DNA of 64,000 bases from Staphylococcus sp. 17KM0847 (GCF_013463155.1 NZ_CP040781.1:1240001-1304000), one strand, 5' to 3'. Counted from the stretch's first letter, positions 10,460 through 20,734 are shown. Notes: generated by a model not told the origin, from the sequence alone. Made by a program: numbers and translations.

Positions 10460-10498
10460 AAGCGATCAACATTCACGAATAATGAATGTTGATCGCTT
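10460..10498. terminator. bidirectional terminator
   Basis: AAGCGATCAACATTCA pairs perfectly with TGAATGTTGATCGCTT, a 16-bp stem with a 7-base loop, between the convergent flavoprotein and rhodanese genes. Confidence 0.9.
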
Positions 10499-10504
10499 GA
10501 ATAT

Positions 10505-10816
10505 TTAAATACTATCGTGTGTTAAACCACCATCGCCCCATGCATTCATGCCACCTTCAACATTGACTGCATCAATGCCATTTTCTGTTAAATAGTCAAC
10601 CACTCTAGCACTACGTACGCCACCTGCACAAACAATATAATATGTTTTGTCTGCATCAAATGATTTCAGATGTTGCGTAATTTCTTGCATCGGAATATGT
10701 TTCGTATTTGGAATCATGCCCATTGCAACTTCATGATCTTCTCTAACATCAATAATGTGTATAGGCTCGTTACTTAATAATTTAGTTTTGAGTTCATCCA
10801 CTGTAATCTCTTTCAT
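10505..10816 (-). CDS. rhodanese-like domain protein
   Basis: 103 residues, a single rhodanese domain. The active-site loop is CAGGVRS with Cys63, preceded by the DVRE motif at about 23-26. Such single-domain proteins carry sulfur as a persulfide; the acceptor is not evident. The ATG at 10816 is chosen over one three bases earlier because AAGGAG then has a seven-base spacing. It directly follows leuS, with about 10 bases between them, and is presumably transcribed with it under T-box control. Confidence 0.85.
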   Translation of the reverse strand: MKEITVDELKTKLLSNEPIHIIDVREDHEVAMGMIPNTKHIPMQEITQHLKSFDADKTYYIVCAGGVRSARVVDYLTENGIDAVNVEGGMNAWGDGGLTHDSI

Positions 10817-10829
10817 CATCTCTCTCCTT

Positions 10830-13241
10830 TTATTTTGCAACAATATTAACAAGTTTTTGTGGTACTGCAATGACTTTCTTAATCTCTTTACCTTCAATAT
10901 TAGCCTTGATTGTTTCTTCTGCGAGTGCAAGAGTTTCCATTTCTTCTTTGGATGTATCTTTAGGCATTTCAATTTTGGCACGAACTTTACCATTAACTTG
11001 CACGACAATCTCAACTGTATCTGCTTGTAGCATCGCTTCATCATACGTTGGCCATGGTTGATACGTTATCGTTTCTTCATAACCTAATATTGACCAGAGC
11101 TCTTCACCAATATGTGGTGCGATTGGTGCAATCATCTTCACAAAACCTTCTACATAAGCGCGATTAATTGTATCTGCTTTATAGCAATCATTAATGAAGA
11201 CCATCAACTGACTAATAGCTGTGTTAAAGTTTAATGACTCATAATCATGCGTCACCTTTTTCACTGTTTGATGATACACTTGTACTAATGATGTTGTCTC
11301 CTCATCTACTACCTTGTTAGACAATGTACCTTCTTCAGTTACAAATAAGCGCCAGATACGATCTAAGAAACGGCGAGCACCATCTAACCCCGTTTCACTC
11401 CAAGCAATAGAAGCATCCAATGGTCCCATAAACATTTCATATAGGCGTAATGTATCCGCACCATGTGATGCAACAATTTCATCAGGATTAACTACATTTC
11501 CTTTTGATTTACTCATTTTTTCATTACCTTCACCAAGAATCATACCTTGATTAAACAGTTTTTGGAATGGTTCTTTTGTTGGAACCACACCTAAGTCATA
11601 CAATACTTTGTGCCAGAAACGTGCGTATAATAAATGAAGTACGGCATGTTCAACACCACCAATATAGAGATCAACTGGGAGCCAATGCTTAAGTTTCTCT
11701 GGATCAGCCAACATTTGATCATTTTTAGGATCAATATAGCGCAGATAGTACCAGCAACTTCCTGCCCACTGTGGCATTGTGTTTGTTTCTCTACGCCCTC
11801 TCATTCCTGTTTCTGGATCAACTACGTTAACAAATTCATCACTGTTTGCTAAAGGAGATTCTCCTGTACCAGAGGGTTTGATTTGATCCATCTTTGGTAG
11901 CAACAATGGTAACTCAGATTCAGGTACAGTTGTCATCGAACCATCTTCCCAATGTATGATTGGAATAGGTTCTCCCCAATAACGTTGACGACTAAAGAGC
12001 CAGTCTCTCAATTTATAATTCACTTTTCGTTCGCCGGCACCTTTTGCTTCTAAAAGTGTGATTGCTTTTTCAATTGCTTCTTCATTATTCAAACCATTCA
12101 GTTCACCTGAGTTGATATGTAAACCATCACCTGTGTAGCATGGTACATCTTCACTATGCTCAATCACTGTGACAATATCTAGATCAAATGTTTGAGCAAA
12201 TTCATAGTCACGTTCATCATGTCCCGGAACTGCCATCACAGCACCTGTACCATATGAGGCAAGAACATAGTCTGCAATCCAAATAGGTACTTGCTTACCA
12301 GATAATGGATGGATTGCATAAGCACCTGTAAAGACACCCGTTTTTTCTTTTGCAAGATCCGTACGTTCTAAATCTGACTTTTTAGCTGCTTCTTGTTGAT
12401 ATACTCTAATTTTTTCTACTTGTTCAGCCGTTGTAATCTCATCAACTAACGGATGCTCAGGACTTAAAACTAAAAACGTTGCACCATAAATCGTATCTGG
12501 ACGTGTCGTAAATACTTCAATCGTCTCTTTTGATGTTTCTAAGTTAAATACTACTTTGGCTCCCTCTGAACGACCAATCCAGTTACGTTGCATATCCTTA
12601 ATAGACTCTGGCCAATCTAAGTCTTCTAAATCTTCTAATAAACGATCCGCATATTCTGTAATTTTAAGTACCCATTGTTTCATTGGTCGTCGTACAACTG
12701 GATGACCCCCACGTTCAGAAACACCATCTACAACTTCTTCGTTTGACAGTACCGTACCTAGTGCCTCACACCAGTTAACGGGAATTTCATCAATGTATGC
12801 TAATCCTTTTTTATAAAGCTGAATAAAAATCCACTGTGTCCACTTATAGTATTCTGGGTCAGTTGTACTTATTTCTCTATCCCAATCATAACTAAAACCA
12901 AGCTCTTGAATTTGACGTTTAAATGTTTGAATATTTTTTTTCGTAAATTCTGCAGGATCATTGCCTGTATCCAACGCATATTGCTCTGCCGGTAACCCAA
13001 AAGCATCCCACCCCATTGGATGTAACACGTTATAACCTTGCATACGCTTATATCTTGAAATAATATCTGTCGCTGTATAACCTTCAGGATGACCAACGTG
13101 TAAGCCAGCACCTGATGGATATGGGAACATATCTAATGCATAAAATTTCTTTTGTCCTAAATGATCCTCAGCTTTAAATGTTTTATTGTTTAACCAATAT
13201 TTTTGCCACTTCTTCTCAATTTGTTGATGATTATAGTTCAC
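10830..13241 (-). CDS. leuS: leucyl-tRNA synthetase
   Basis: 803 residues, the usual length for bacterial LeuRS. The class I signatures are HVGH at 48-51 (HIGH type) and KMSKS near residue 573; the editing domain lies between them. The start is a GTG behind AGGAGG. It charges tRNA-Leu in the cytosol. Upstream is a T-box leader whose probable specifier is a leucine codon, so expression should rise when tRNA-Leu is uncharged. The rhodanese gene follows in the same transcript. Confidence 0.98.
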   Translation of the reverse strand: MNYNHQQIEKKWQKYWLNNKTFKAEDHLGQKKFYALDMFPYPSGAGLHVGHPEGYTATDIISRYKRMQGYNVLHPMGWDAFGLPAEQYALDTGNDPAEFTKKNIQTFKRQIQELGFSYDWDREISTTDPEYYKWTQWIFIQLYKKGLAYIDEIPVNWCEALGTVLSNEEVVDGVSERGGHPVVRRPMKQWVLKITEYADRLLEDLEDLDWPESIKDMQRNWIGRSEGAKVVFNLETSKETIEVFTTRPDTIYGATFLVLSPEHPLVDEITTAEQVEKIRVYQQEAAKKSDLERTDLAKEKTGVFTGAYAIHPLSGKQVPIWIADYVLASYGTGAVMAVPGHDERDYEFAQTFDLDIVTVIEHSEDVPCYTGDGLHINSGELNGLNNEEAIEKAITLLEAKGAGERKVNYKLRDWLFSRQRYWGEPIPIIHWEDGSMTTVPESELPLLLPKMDQIKPSGTGESPLANSDEFVNVVDPETGMRGRRETNTMPQWAGSCWYYLRYIDPKNDQMLADPEKLKHWLPVDLYIGGVEHAVLHLLYARFWHKVLYDLGVVPTKEPFQKLFNQGMILGEGNEKMSKSKGNVVNPDEIVASHGADTLRLYEMFMGPLDASIAWSETGLDGARRFLDRIWRLFVTEEGTLSNKVVDEETTSLVQVYHQTVKKVTHDYESLNFNTAISQLMVFINDCYKADTINRAYVEGFVKMIAPIAPHIGEELWSILGYEETITYQPWPTYDEAMLQADTVEIVVQVNGKVRAKIEMPKDTSKEEMETLALAEETIKANIEGKEIKKVIAVPQKLVNIVAK

Positions 13242-13261
13242 TGTATACTACCTCCTAAAAA

Positions 13262-13530
13262 TAGAAAAACACCTCAAACTACTGCGCTATCATAAGGGAC
13301 GACAAGTCATTGCCGCGGTACCACCCTTGTTCACATATGTGCACTTCATTGTAATAGTTGAGATGTTCTGTATTATTATTTGTCATTATCGGCAAGTTCA
13401 CCTAATTGCTGACGTTAGTTTACACCACCACTAACTCTCTTTAGACGCTGATTAAGTTACTACTCCATATCAAGAGAACCACTATTGTCTCTATCAGTTA
13501 TTTCATCATAATCTATCTTATTCAATTTAA
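13262..13530 (-). promoter_or_regulatory. T-box leader of leuS
   Basis: The minus strand carries the canonical T-box core GGGTGGTACCGCGG (13313-13326), flanked by AAGGG and CCCTT that can form the antiterminator stem. The upstream Stem I region has the AGAGAGTTAGTGGTGG apical segment. A specifier candidate, CTT (Leu) in the context GTGAA-CTT-GCC, is at 13394-13396. A T-rich run at about 13265 lies just before leuS. The leader fills the 319-base gap between the MFS gene and leuS; the upstream limit is approximate and I did not resolve the terminator stem fully. Confidence 0.92.
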
Positions 13531-13560
13531 CGCTCAGTTGCAAGTATTATCTTTGTACCC

Positions 13561-14742
13561 TTAGGCGTTAAAACGTTGTATGTCCATTCCTCTATCGAAT
13601 ACTGTCAAAAACACTGCTGCCAATATGAGCAAGCCAATCATTGATAAAAACATGACTTGCATATTAAAATAATCTACAAGAACGCCACCAATCAATGGTC
13701 CAAATGCTTTGCCTACTGTTGAAGCCGCGTTAACAATACCTTGATACACACCATCACGTCCCTTAGGTGCAAGGTTATTCGCAATAGTCGGTACTGCTGG
13801 CCATACAAACATTTCTGCAAAAGTCATAATAACCATGCCAACAACAAAGATAGAGAAAGATGTTGCAAAGCTTGTCACATAAAACGAAATAATAAAAACG
13901 GCTATACCAAAATAAAGTTGCTTTTTTAACTGCCCTTTTAAAAGGTGAACAATAGGTATGATGAGCGGTTGACCTACTAAAATAAGGACACCATTTAATG
14001 TCCATAATAAGCTATACTGTGTCATCGAAATACCGATATCCTGTGTAAAGGAAGCAATTGTCGTTTGCCACTGTACATAAGCAATCCAGCAAAGTGCAAA
14101 CATCACACAAAGTAAAATGAGTGCAGTAAAATGCTTTTTATTTTGAATGTGTGCCATCCCTTCAAGCGTTTCTTGGTGTTTCACCGTCGCACGATAATCC
14201 ACCTTAAAGCGAAAAAGGGCTATAAAGAAAAAGAAAACATACATGAACAAATTTGCAATAAAGATATAGTTAAAGCTCAATTCAGCAACAACACCACCTA
14301 ATGCTGCGCCAACTGCAACACCAATATTTTGTGCTAAATAAATGGCATTGAATGTCTGCCTCCCACCTTGTGGCCATATTGCACCAGCCATTGCATAAAT
14401 TGCAGGGATAATCATACCCCCACCAAAGCCAAGCATGACTAACCATATCGCATACCAAGGCCAACCATGAAAGAAGTTCAAAAGTCCTGTTGCAATTAAG
14501 CTGCATATTGTACCAAGCATAATTGTGCGATAACCACCAAGTCTATCAAATAATGTCCCACCCAATAAATTGCCAGCAATCATACCAAATGAATTAATCA
14601 TAAGCACAACCCCAGCTGTACTTAATGATTTGCCTAATACATCATTCATATAAATTGTATTGAGTGGCCATAAAAAACTTGCTCCTGTAATATTAATAGC
14701 CATTCCAATAACAAGCCACCATATTGTCACAGGCATTCGCAT
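13561..14742 (-). CDS. MFS transporter, putative drug/solute efflux
   Basis: 393 residues with about 12 hydrophobic segments and the loop 2-3 signature GNLLGGTLFDRLGG near residues 56-69, typical of major facilitator drug:H+ antiporters. A second conserved loop lies around the GRDGVYQG segment at the start of the C-terminal half's last helices. The position between leuS and the mnmL homologue matches an uncharacterised staphylococcal MFS protein. The substrate cannot be read from sequence. Confidence 0.85.
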   Translation of the reverse strand: MRMPVTIWWLVIGMAINITGASFLWPLNTIYMNDVLGKSLSTAGVVLMINSFGMIAGNLLGGTLFDRLGGYRTIMLGTICSLIATGLLNFFHGWPWYAIWLVMLGFGGGMIIPAIYAMAGAIWPQGGRQTFNAIYLAQNIGVAVGAALGGVVAELSFNYIFIANLFMYVFFFFIALFRFKVDYRATVKHQETLEGMAHIQNKKHFTALILLCVMFALCWIAYVQWQTTIASFTQDIGISMTQYSLLWTLNGVLILVGQPLIIPIVHLLKGQLKKQLYFGIAVFIISFYVTSFATSFSIFVVGMVIMTFAEMFVWPAVPTIANNLAPKGRDGVYQGIVNAASTVGKAFGPLIGGVLVDYFNMQVMFLSMIGLLILAAVFLTVFDRGMDIQRFNA

Positions 14743-14853
14743 TATTATCCCTTCTCTCTTTATCTTTCGATGTTCACTATCTAATATAACACGTCGTTCT
14801 AAAAATATGATAAAATTTTGAAATACATTGTGTTAAGAAAGGACGATTATAAA

Positions 14854-15807
14854 ATGGGCTTAGTTTTTCCATTTGCTTTTGAAAATAAGCGTTATCACAC
14901 GCTTAATTATCATTTAAAAAATAAATTTGGCCAGAAAATATTCAAAGTTGCTTTGGATGGAGGATTTGATTGTCCTAATAGAGATGGTACTGTAGCACAT
15001 GGAGGATGTACGTTTTGTTCAGCAGCAGGCAGTGGAGACTTTGCTGGAAATCGTGCTGACTCGATTCCCAAGCAGTTTCAAGACATCAAATCACGTATGC
15101 ATGAAAAATGGCATGAAGGCCAATATATCGCGTACTTTCAAGCATTTACTAATACACACGCACCTGTTGAAGTATTGCGTGAAAAATTTGAAGCGGCATT
15201 ACAAGAAGAAGGCGTTGTAGGGTTGTCTATTGGTACGCGTCCAGACTGTTTACCCGATGATGTTGTCCAATACCTTGCCGAATTGAATGAACGTACATAT
15301 TTATGGGTCGAATTAGGCTTACAAACGATTCATCAGTCTACATCGGATTTAATCAATCGTGCACACGATATGTCTGTCTACTATGAGGGTATTGCTAAAT
15401 TACGTCGACATAATATTAACGTATGTAGTCATATTATTAATGGTTTACCCGGTGAAAACTATGAGATGATGATGGAAACTGCCAAAGCTGTCGCAGCAAT
15501 GGACGTACAAGGTATTAAAATCCATCTCCTACATTTACTTAAAGGAACACCCATGGTTAAACAATATGAAAAAGGACTATTACAATTTATGTCAAAAGAG
15601 GATTATATTCAATTAGTGTGTGATCAGCTTGAAGTCTTGCCACCTGAAATGATTGTTCACCGCATTACAGGAGATGGTCCAATCGATTTAATGGTCGGTC
15701 CAATGTGGAGTGTCAATAAATGGGAAGTGTTAAATGATATTGATGCTGAACTCGAACGTCGCAACACAGTTCAAGGCAGTCGTTATTGTTCCGAGGTGCA
15801 ATTATGA
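14854..15807 (+). CDS. mnmL: radical SAM protein MnmL (YtqA) for tRNA wobble uridine
   Basis: 317 residues. The iron-sulfur cysteines are C40, C52 and C55, an unusually spaced radical-SAM cluster motif characteristic of the YtqA (TIGR01212) family. Recent work on Gram-positive tRNA modification proposed that this protein converts cmnm5(s2)U34 to nm5(s2)U and named it MnmL. The ATG at 14854 has AAAGGACG upstream. Its stop overlaps the start of the methyltransferase as ATGA, so the two are translationally coupled, consistent with sequential steps. Confidence 0.85.
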   Translation: MGLVFPFAFENKRYHTLNYHLKNKFGQKIFKVALDGGFDCPNRDGTVAHGGCTFCSAAGSGDFAGNRADSIPKQFQDIKSRMHEKWHEGQYIAYFQAFTNTHAPVEVLREKFEAALQEEGVVGLSIGTRPDCLPDDVVQYLAELNERTYLWVELGLQTIHQSTSDLINRAHDMSVYYEGIAKLRRHNINVCSHIINGLPGENYEMMMETAKAVAAMDVQGIKIHLLHLLKGTPMVKQYEKGLLQFMSKEDYIQLVCDQLEVLPPEMIVHRITGDGPIDLMVGPMWSVNKWEVLNDIDAELERRNTVQGSRYCSEVQL

Positions 15808-16367
15808 TTATCGAGCGGATTTTACCCTTTGCTAAGACGATGATGACTACACATGTTCACACAAATAGTACAGTCATTGACGCGACTTGCGGCAATGGAT
15901 TAGATACTACTTTTTTAGCACAACTCGTTCCTAACGGGCACGTTTATGCTTGTGATATTCAAAGTCAAGCCATAGTAACAACGCGTCAACGCACAGCACA
16001 ATACAGTAATGTTTCAATCATTCAAACAGGTCATGAAAAAATTATAGATTATATTCAACCTACACATTTACAGTCTTTAGATGGTGCCATGTTTAACTTA
16101 GGTTATTTGCCAAAAGGTGATAAATCTATTGTGACACGTCCAGAAACAACTATTGTAGCGATAGAACAGATTTTAAAACATCTCCGTCCTAAAGGCATTA
16201 TTGTATTAGCTGTATATCCAGGTCATGAAGAAGGCAGAATTGAAAGTGAACATGTTAAACAGTATGTACAACAAATCGATCAGCAGCAGGCACATGTTCT
16301 TCAATACTCATTTATTAATCAACAAAATCACCCACCATATATTATTGCGATAGAAAAAAGAGGCTAA
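15804..16367 (+). CDS. mnmM: tRNA nm5(s2)U methyltransferase MnmM (YtqB)
   Basis: 187-residue class I SAM-dependent methyltransferase with motif I DATCGNGLDT at 26-35 and FNLGYLPKGDK in the motif IV position. It is the YtqB family; the Bacillus and S. aureus members were shown to methylate nm5s2U to mnm5s2U in tRNA and renamed MnmM. The ATG overlaps the mnmL stop and has CGAGGTG upstream. The operon ends in a hairpin about 30 bases downstream. Confidence 0.85.
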   Translation: MIIERILPFAKTMMTTHVHTNSTVIDATCGNGLDTTFLAQLVPNGHVYACDIQSQAIVTTRQRTAQYSNVSIIQTGHEKIIDYIQPTHLQSLDGAMFNLGYLPKGDKSIVTRPETTIVAIEQILKHLRPKGIIVLAVYPGHEEGRIESEHVKQYVQQIDQQQAHVLQYSFINQQNHPPYIIAIEKRG

Positions 16368-16394
16368 AATAACAAAATTCATATATCATGACAT

Positions 16395-16455
16395 AAAAGC
16401 ACTTGATATCCTTATATTTGACGGTATTTTAAATAATAAAGATATCAGTGCTTTT
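16395..16455 (+). terminator. terminator of mnmL-mnmM
   Basis: AAAAGCACT-TGATATC pairs with GATATCA-GTGCTTTT with one bulged base and a long AT-rich loop; the right arm ends in TTTT on the plus strand. Confidence 0.65.
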
Positions 16456-16468
16456 GTGTACTAAAAAA

Positions 16469-16490
16469 TGGGACGGTCAACACCATCCCA
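16469..16490 (-). terminator. terminator of rot
   Basis: On the minus strand TGGGATGG pairs with CCGTCCCA across six bases and is followed by TTTTTT. Confidence 0.8.
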
Positions 16491-16546
16491 CCATAACCCA
16501 TTTTATTCGCTTTTAACTATTCAAACCCTACATCCATGACGCTATT

Positions 16547-16954
16547 TTATTTGCACAAGTTCATAATTTGTGCAAAACGTTGATTGAGTTTGGCTTGTTG
16601 CACTTTAATTTCAGATGCAATCATTGCAACAAGTTCACGTTGTACTTCTGTCATATTTTGATTGTAAGAAATCATTACTGTACGTTCATCATCAACTGGG
16701 CGTTCCTTATATATCCACTGCTTATTCACTAGATGATTATATGTCCTCGAGCGCTTATAAGACTTAATCTTGACATATTCATCCATTTTTTTAAGTGTCA
16801 TTGCCCCTTTTTCCCATAAAGTTAATAAAATCAAAAGTTCCTCTTTACTTAATTCAAATTTCTTGGAGACTGCATCAAAGATATACTCTATATCTTCTTG
16901 TAAAGCATACAATCCCTTAATATCATTTAATTGATCTGCTGTGCTATCTGTCAT
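16547..16954 (-). CDS. rot: Rot-like SarA-family transcriptional regulator
   Basis: 135 residues, a single SarA-type winged-helix protein. The stretch [10 protein letters not shown] followed by [13 protein letters not shown] is nearly the S. aureus Rot sequence, including the wing [10 protein letters not shown] that contacts DNA. In S. aureus Rot represses toxins and activates surface proteins, and RNAIII blocks its translation. Whether that circuit operates here is inference. It is monocistronic with its own terminator. Confidence 0.88.
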   Translation of the reverse strand: MTDSTADQLNDIKGLYALQEDIEYIFDAVSKKFELSKEELLILLTLWEKGAMTLKKMDEYVKIKSYKRSRTYNHLVNKQWIYKERPVDDERTVMISYNQNMTEVQRELVAMIASEIKVQQAKLNQRFAQIMNLCK

Positions 16955-17167
16955 TTAAGATCCCCCATCTGTTAAACTGATCATCACTTGATACCATACC
17001 CACTCAAAGATATTTTAATCATAAATCGTACAAATTATATCCGATTTCTTTATATATATACTAAAATCGTAATAGTCTATAAAATGATCTGCCATCAAAT
17101 CTATGAGATACTTGTAATAGAATCGCATTTTTTAGATTATAAGCACCTCTATTTAATTAACGATAAT

Positions 17168-17205
17168 AAAAAAGTGAGACAAGAATCATCAGATTCTCGT
17201 CTCAC
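17168..17205 (-). terminator. terminator of ldh
   Basis: GTGAGACGAGAATC pairs with GATTCTTGTCTCAC (one G.T) on the minus strand, followed by TTTTTT. Confidence 0.85.
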
Positions 17206-17243
17206 TCTATTTATGTGTATTGATATAAGCATTTGGCAATATA

Positions 17244-18197
17244 TTATTCGAATAAGTGACTAATTGAATCTTGCATATTTTTAAGAACATTAACAGAGTT
17301 TTCAAATTTAGCAGTTTCTTCTTCGTTTAATGGTGTTTCAATAATTCGTACAGCACCTTCTGCATTAATAACAGTTGGAACACCTGTGTATACACCGTCA
17401 AAACCATATTCACCTTCTAAATAGCTAGATACTGTTAATACCACGTTTTGATTGCGTAATATTGCTTTTGAAATATGCATCAATCCCATAGCTACACCAT
17501 AGTATGTTGCACCTTTAGCTTTGATAATATCATACGCTGCATCACGTGTATTAACATAAATATCTTCAATGAGATGTTCTTTTTCTGGATTTTCTTTTAA
17601 AATATCATATAACGGTCTTCCAGCAATTGTTGCACTTGACCATACAGGTACTTCAGAATCGCCATGCTCACCAATAATATTTGCATGTACACTTGATGGT
17701 GCTACATCAAATTCTTCACTTAATAAGTGTTTAAAACGTGCTGTATCTAAAATCGTACCTGAACCGATAACTTTATGTTTTGGTAAACCTGAGTATTTTA
17801 ATGTAACATATGTCAAAATATCAACAGGATTTGCGGCAATTAAGAAAATGCCATCAAAGCCACTATCCATAATCGATGTTACGATGCCTTTATAAATTTT
17901 AGCATTTTTCTCGACAAGGTCTAAACGTGTCTCTCCGACTTTTTGAGGTGCACCTGCACAAATTACAACTAAGTCAGCATCTCCACAGTCTTCATATTTT
18001 CCAGCTTTTACTTTAACAGGAGACATTGCATAAGGCGCACCATGATTTAAATCAAGTACATCTCCAAGTACTTTGTCTTCATTAATATCGATAATAACAA
18101 GTTCATCTGCAATGCCTTGACTTACCATTGTAAACGCATAACTTGCACCAACTGCTCCATTACCTACTAATACAACTTTATTACCTTTGTTCGACAT
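17244..18197 (-). CDS. ldh: L-lactate dehydrogenase
   Basis: 317 residues, the length of staphylococcal LDH. The NAD-binding motif VGNGAVG is at 11-17, the substrate-binding Arg lies in GETRLD near 91, and the catalytic His178 is in [12 protein letters not shown]. It reduces pyruvate to L-lactate, regenerating NAD+ in fermentation and under nitrosative stress. The ATG at 18197 has GGAGAGA upstream. A near-perfect Rex operator lies about 45 bases before the start. Its place next to rot differs from what I recall of S. aureus ldh1. Confidence 0.95.
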   Translation of the reverse strand: MSNKGNKVVLVGNGAVGASYAFTMVSQGIADELVIIDINEDKVLGDVLDLNHGAPYAMSPVKVKAGKYEDCGDADLVVICAGAPQKVGETRLDLVEKNAKIYKGIVTSIMDSGFDGIFLIAANPVDILTYVTLKYSGLPKHKVIGSGTILDTARFKHLLSEEFDVAPSSVHANIIGEHGDSEVPVWSSATIAGRPLYDILKENPEKEHLIEDIYVNTRDAAYDIIKAKGATYYGVAMGLMHISKAILRNQNVVLTVSSYLEGEYGFDGVYTGVPTVINAEGAVRIIETPLNEEETAKFENSVNVLKNMQDSISHLFE

Positions 18198-18241
18198 AAA
18201 GATTCTCTCCAATCTATCTACTTCAATATTATACATCTTCA

Positions 18242-18259
18242 TTGTGAAGTATTTCACAT
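18242..18259. promoter_or_regulatory. Rex operator upstream of ldh
   Basis: TTGTGAAGTATTTCACAT matches the Rex consensus TTGTGAA-N4-TTCACAA at 17 of 18 positions. Rex is a redox repressor released from DNA at a high NADH/NAD+ ratio, so ldh should be induced when respiration is limited. Confidence 0.88.
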
Positions 18260-18383
18260 TTATAATTTAACATGCTTTTATTATAAGTTCAAGCATAATT
18301 GTAGAGATTAAGATATTTTATTTATATATAACATCACTTTAATAATATTTTTAAAAATATATGGTAGTTTTGCTCTCGATATT

Positions 18384-19208
18384 TTATTGTGGCGTATTTT
18401 CATCTTCTACTACAAAACCAATAGAATGCACACGATTATTTAAAAAGCTCAAAATATAACGCATCACCGCTTCTCTTTCCACTTCATTATGAATTTCATG
18501 TGCTAAACCTTGCCACGCTTTGACATAGAGCTCATCATAATTGCGAACTGTTGTCAGTTGACGTGTTACATGAATATCTGTAATTTTATCTTCTGTTCCA
18601 TACATCAAACAGAGTGGCACTTCTTTCATATTTTCAATATTTTGCGTTGTTTCTTTCATTTTGCGAATAATCGTTTGATACCAATGATAACTTACTTTTT
18701 TAATCATCAATGCATCATTGCGTGTTTCTTCCTGAACTTCTTCATTTGTTGTTAAATCTTCAACCTCAAAGCCTAGGTCAAACTTAGCTGTTTTAGACAT
18801 ATCTCCAATATTAGATGACAATATATTCTTACGCGTTTGCATATTATTTTTAAATGCTAAAAGTGGAGAAATTAATACAAGTCCTTCGATTGCCAAGTCT
18901 ACTTTTTCAAGTAAATGGGTTGCAATTAAACCGCCTAGTCCAACTCCTATAACGAAAATGGGAAGATGGTACTCTTCAGCAATTTTCAGCCATTCTAACA
19001 CTGATTCATGATATTCCTCAAAATATTCAATTTGTCCTTTGTTCATACGTGAAGTTTGACCTTGTCCGGGTAAATCTCCCATGATGACATGATAACCATT
19101 ACGTCTGAGATGTGTAATAACATAGGCATAACGCCCTGTATGTTCAAGCATATTGTGAACAATCACAACGATACCTTTTGCTTCATTTACTGTTTCCCAT
19201 TTCCACAT
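18384..19208 (-). CDS. alpha/beta-hydrolase-fold protein (lysophospholipase-like) lacking the nucleophile
   Basis: 274 residues of the monoglyceride lipase/lysophospholipase type: HNMLEH in the oxyanion region, DLPGQG at 45-50, acid Asp207 in GTEDKI and a late His in GLAHEIHNE. The nucleophile elbow, normally G-x-S-x-G, reads GVGLGG, so the Ser is Gly90. I recall the S. aureus homologue with the same change, which would make it a family trait rather than a mutation. Function is therefore uncertain and may be non-hydrolytic. Confidence 0.75.
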   Translation of the reverse strand: MWKWETVNEAKGIVVIVHNMLEHTGRYAYVITHLRRNGYHVIMGDLPGQGQTSRMNKGQIEYFEEYHESVLEWLKIAEEYHLPIFVIGVGLGGLIATHLLEKVDLAIEGLVLISPLLAFKNNMQTRKNILSSNIGDMSKTAKFDLGFEVEDLTTNEEVQEETRNDALMIKKVSYHWYQTIIRKMKETTQNIENMKEVPLCLMYGTEDKITDIHVTRQLTTVRNYDELYVKAWQGLAHEIHNEVEREAVMRYILSFLNNRVHSIGFVVEDENTPQ

Positions 19209-19556
19209 AATACCTTACCTTTCTTATTTAACACTGTTTATCCTTATTATATCGTGACCCCTTCTACAATTGCTAATAAAATAAAAAGTTCTTTGAATAT
19301 TGATTGTATAGCTCAAAATGAACATTACACGAAAAATTATTATTAATGTACTTAGTAAACGTTTCTTCATCATTCATCTTTTCACAAAATATACCATACG
19401 CATAAAAATACATTTTGTTTCTTTTCTGTTTTTCAACCCGAATGAAGTATTTAATCTTATTTTTTGTAAATATTTATATTAAAAACGTTTTCCTCCCCTT
19501 AATGTTCGTGATACACTGTAAATAATCAGTAAACAATGTAAATGGGAGGAATAGAA
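19209..19556. other. 348-base AT-rich intergenic region before putA
   Basis: The stretch lies between two divergent genes. Apart from a possible CcpA site near 19480-19493 and the ribosome site GGGAGGA at 19544-19550, I see no ORF or strong hairpin in it. Confidence 0.5.
19480..19493. promoter_or_regulatory. possible catabolite-responsive element (CcpA) for putA
   Basis: TAAAAACGTTTTCC resembles the cre consensus TGWAANCGNTNWCA with two mismatches. Proline catabolism is known to be CcpA-repressed in S. aureus, which makes the placement sensible. Confidence 0.35.
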
Positions 19557-20543
19557 ATGGGCTTAGTTAAAAACTTTTTTATTGCTTTATCGAATAATGC
19601 GTTTTTAAATTCATCAGCTAAAAAGTTAGGGCCTTCTTTAGGGGCAAACAAAGTGGTCGCAGGTAACTCAATCGAGGATGTTGTTAAAACTATTCAACGT
19701 CTAAATAAAAAAAACATTGCTGCAACTGTTGATAATTTAGGGGAATTTGTCAATACAAAACAAGAAGCGATTGCAGCTAAAAATGATATCTTAAAAATTA
19801 TGTCTGCGATTCATGAACATCATTTAGATGCGCATGTTTCTATTAAACTCAGCCAGCTCGGTGCAGAATTTGACCAACAACTTGCTTATGACAATGTTCA
19901 TGAAATCGTACAAAAGGCAGCAGAATATAATCAAATGCACATCAATTTTGATACCGAAAAATATGATAGTCTGTCAGATATTACACATACACTAGATCAA
20001 TTGAAGTCTGAATTTTCAAATGTTGGAACAGTTATTCAAGCTTACTTGTTTAAAGCTGACGAATTGATTGATAAATATCCTGATTTACGTCTTCGTTTGG
20101 TAAAAGGGGCTTATAAAGAATCACCTTATATCGCTTATCAATCCAAAGAAGAAATCGATACAAATTACATCCGTTTAATCGAAAAGCGTTTATTAAATGC
20201 TAAAAACTTTACATCTATTGCAACACATGATCACAATATTATTAACCATGTTAAAGCATTTGCTAAAACACATCATATTGATAAATCTCAATTCGAGTTC
20301 CAAATGTTATATGGTTTTCGTTCAGAATTAGCGGAATCTATTGCTAAAGAAGGTTATCACTTTACAATCTATGTTCCATACGGTGATGATTGGTTCGGTT
20401 ACTTTATGAGACGTCTTGCTGAACGTCCGCAAAACTTAATTCTTGCTGTTAAGGAGTTTGTTAAACCAAAATCATTAGCAGTGATAGGTGCTGCCGGTGT
20501 CATCATCGCTCTTCTAAGTAAAATTTGTACGAAGCATAAATAA
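19557..20543 (+). CDS. putA: proline dehydrogenase
   Basis: 328 residues, a monofunctional FAD-dependent PRODH with a TIM-barrel fold. Motifs near the flavin and substrate site include RLVKGAYKE and IATHDHN, and the C-terminal FYVPYGDDW-like segment with MRRLAERPQN. It oxidises proline to pyrroline-5-carboxylate and passes electrons to the membrane. A hydrophobic stretch at the C-terminus could help membrane association. The ATG at 19557 follows GGGAGGA. It is monocistronic with a strong terminator. Confidence 0.93.
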   Translation: MGLVKNFFIALSNNAFLNSSAKKLGPSLGANKVVAGNSIEDVVKTIQRLNKKNIAATVDNLGEFVNTKQEAIAAKNDILKIMSAIHEHHLDAHVSIKLSQLGAEFDQQLAYDNVHEIVQKAAEYNQMHINFDTEKYDSLSDITHTLDQLKSEFSNVGTVIQAYLFKADELIDKYPDLRLRLVKGAYKESPYIAYQSKEEIDTNYIRLIEKRLLNAKNFTSIATHDHNIINHVKAFAKTHHIDKSQFEFQMLYGFRSELAESIAKEGYHFTIYVPYGDDWFGYFMRRLAERPQNLILAVKEFVKPKSLAVIGAAGVIIALLSKICTKHK

Positions 20544-20592
20544 TTGCAATACAACTACATACTTTTTTGTAGCTATATATTTATATGACATC

Positions 20593-20639
20593 AAAAACAA
20601 GTAGCCCTCACTCTATTCGAATGAGGGCTACTTGTTTTT
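20593..20639. terminator. terminator of putA
   Basis: AAAAACAAGTAGCCCTCA pairs perfectly with TGAGGGCTACTTGTTTTT, an 18-bp stem with an 11-base loop. Confidence 0.92.
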
Positions 20640-20734
20640 GAATATCACTATATATAGAAGATGGAACCCTCTTCTTAAATGATAAAGAGGACACCTTTTT
20701 TTCGCATACTAGAAATTTTTGTATCTCTTTTCTG

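Noticed and set aside
10819..11044. N-terminal extension of the rhodanese reading frame into leuS
   Set aside because: It is an antisense-free but out-of-frame reading of the leuS 3' end; the rhodanese has its own AAGGAG and ATG at 10816.
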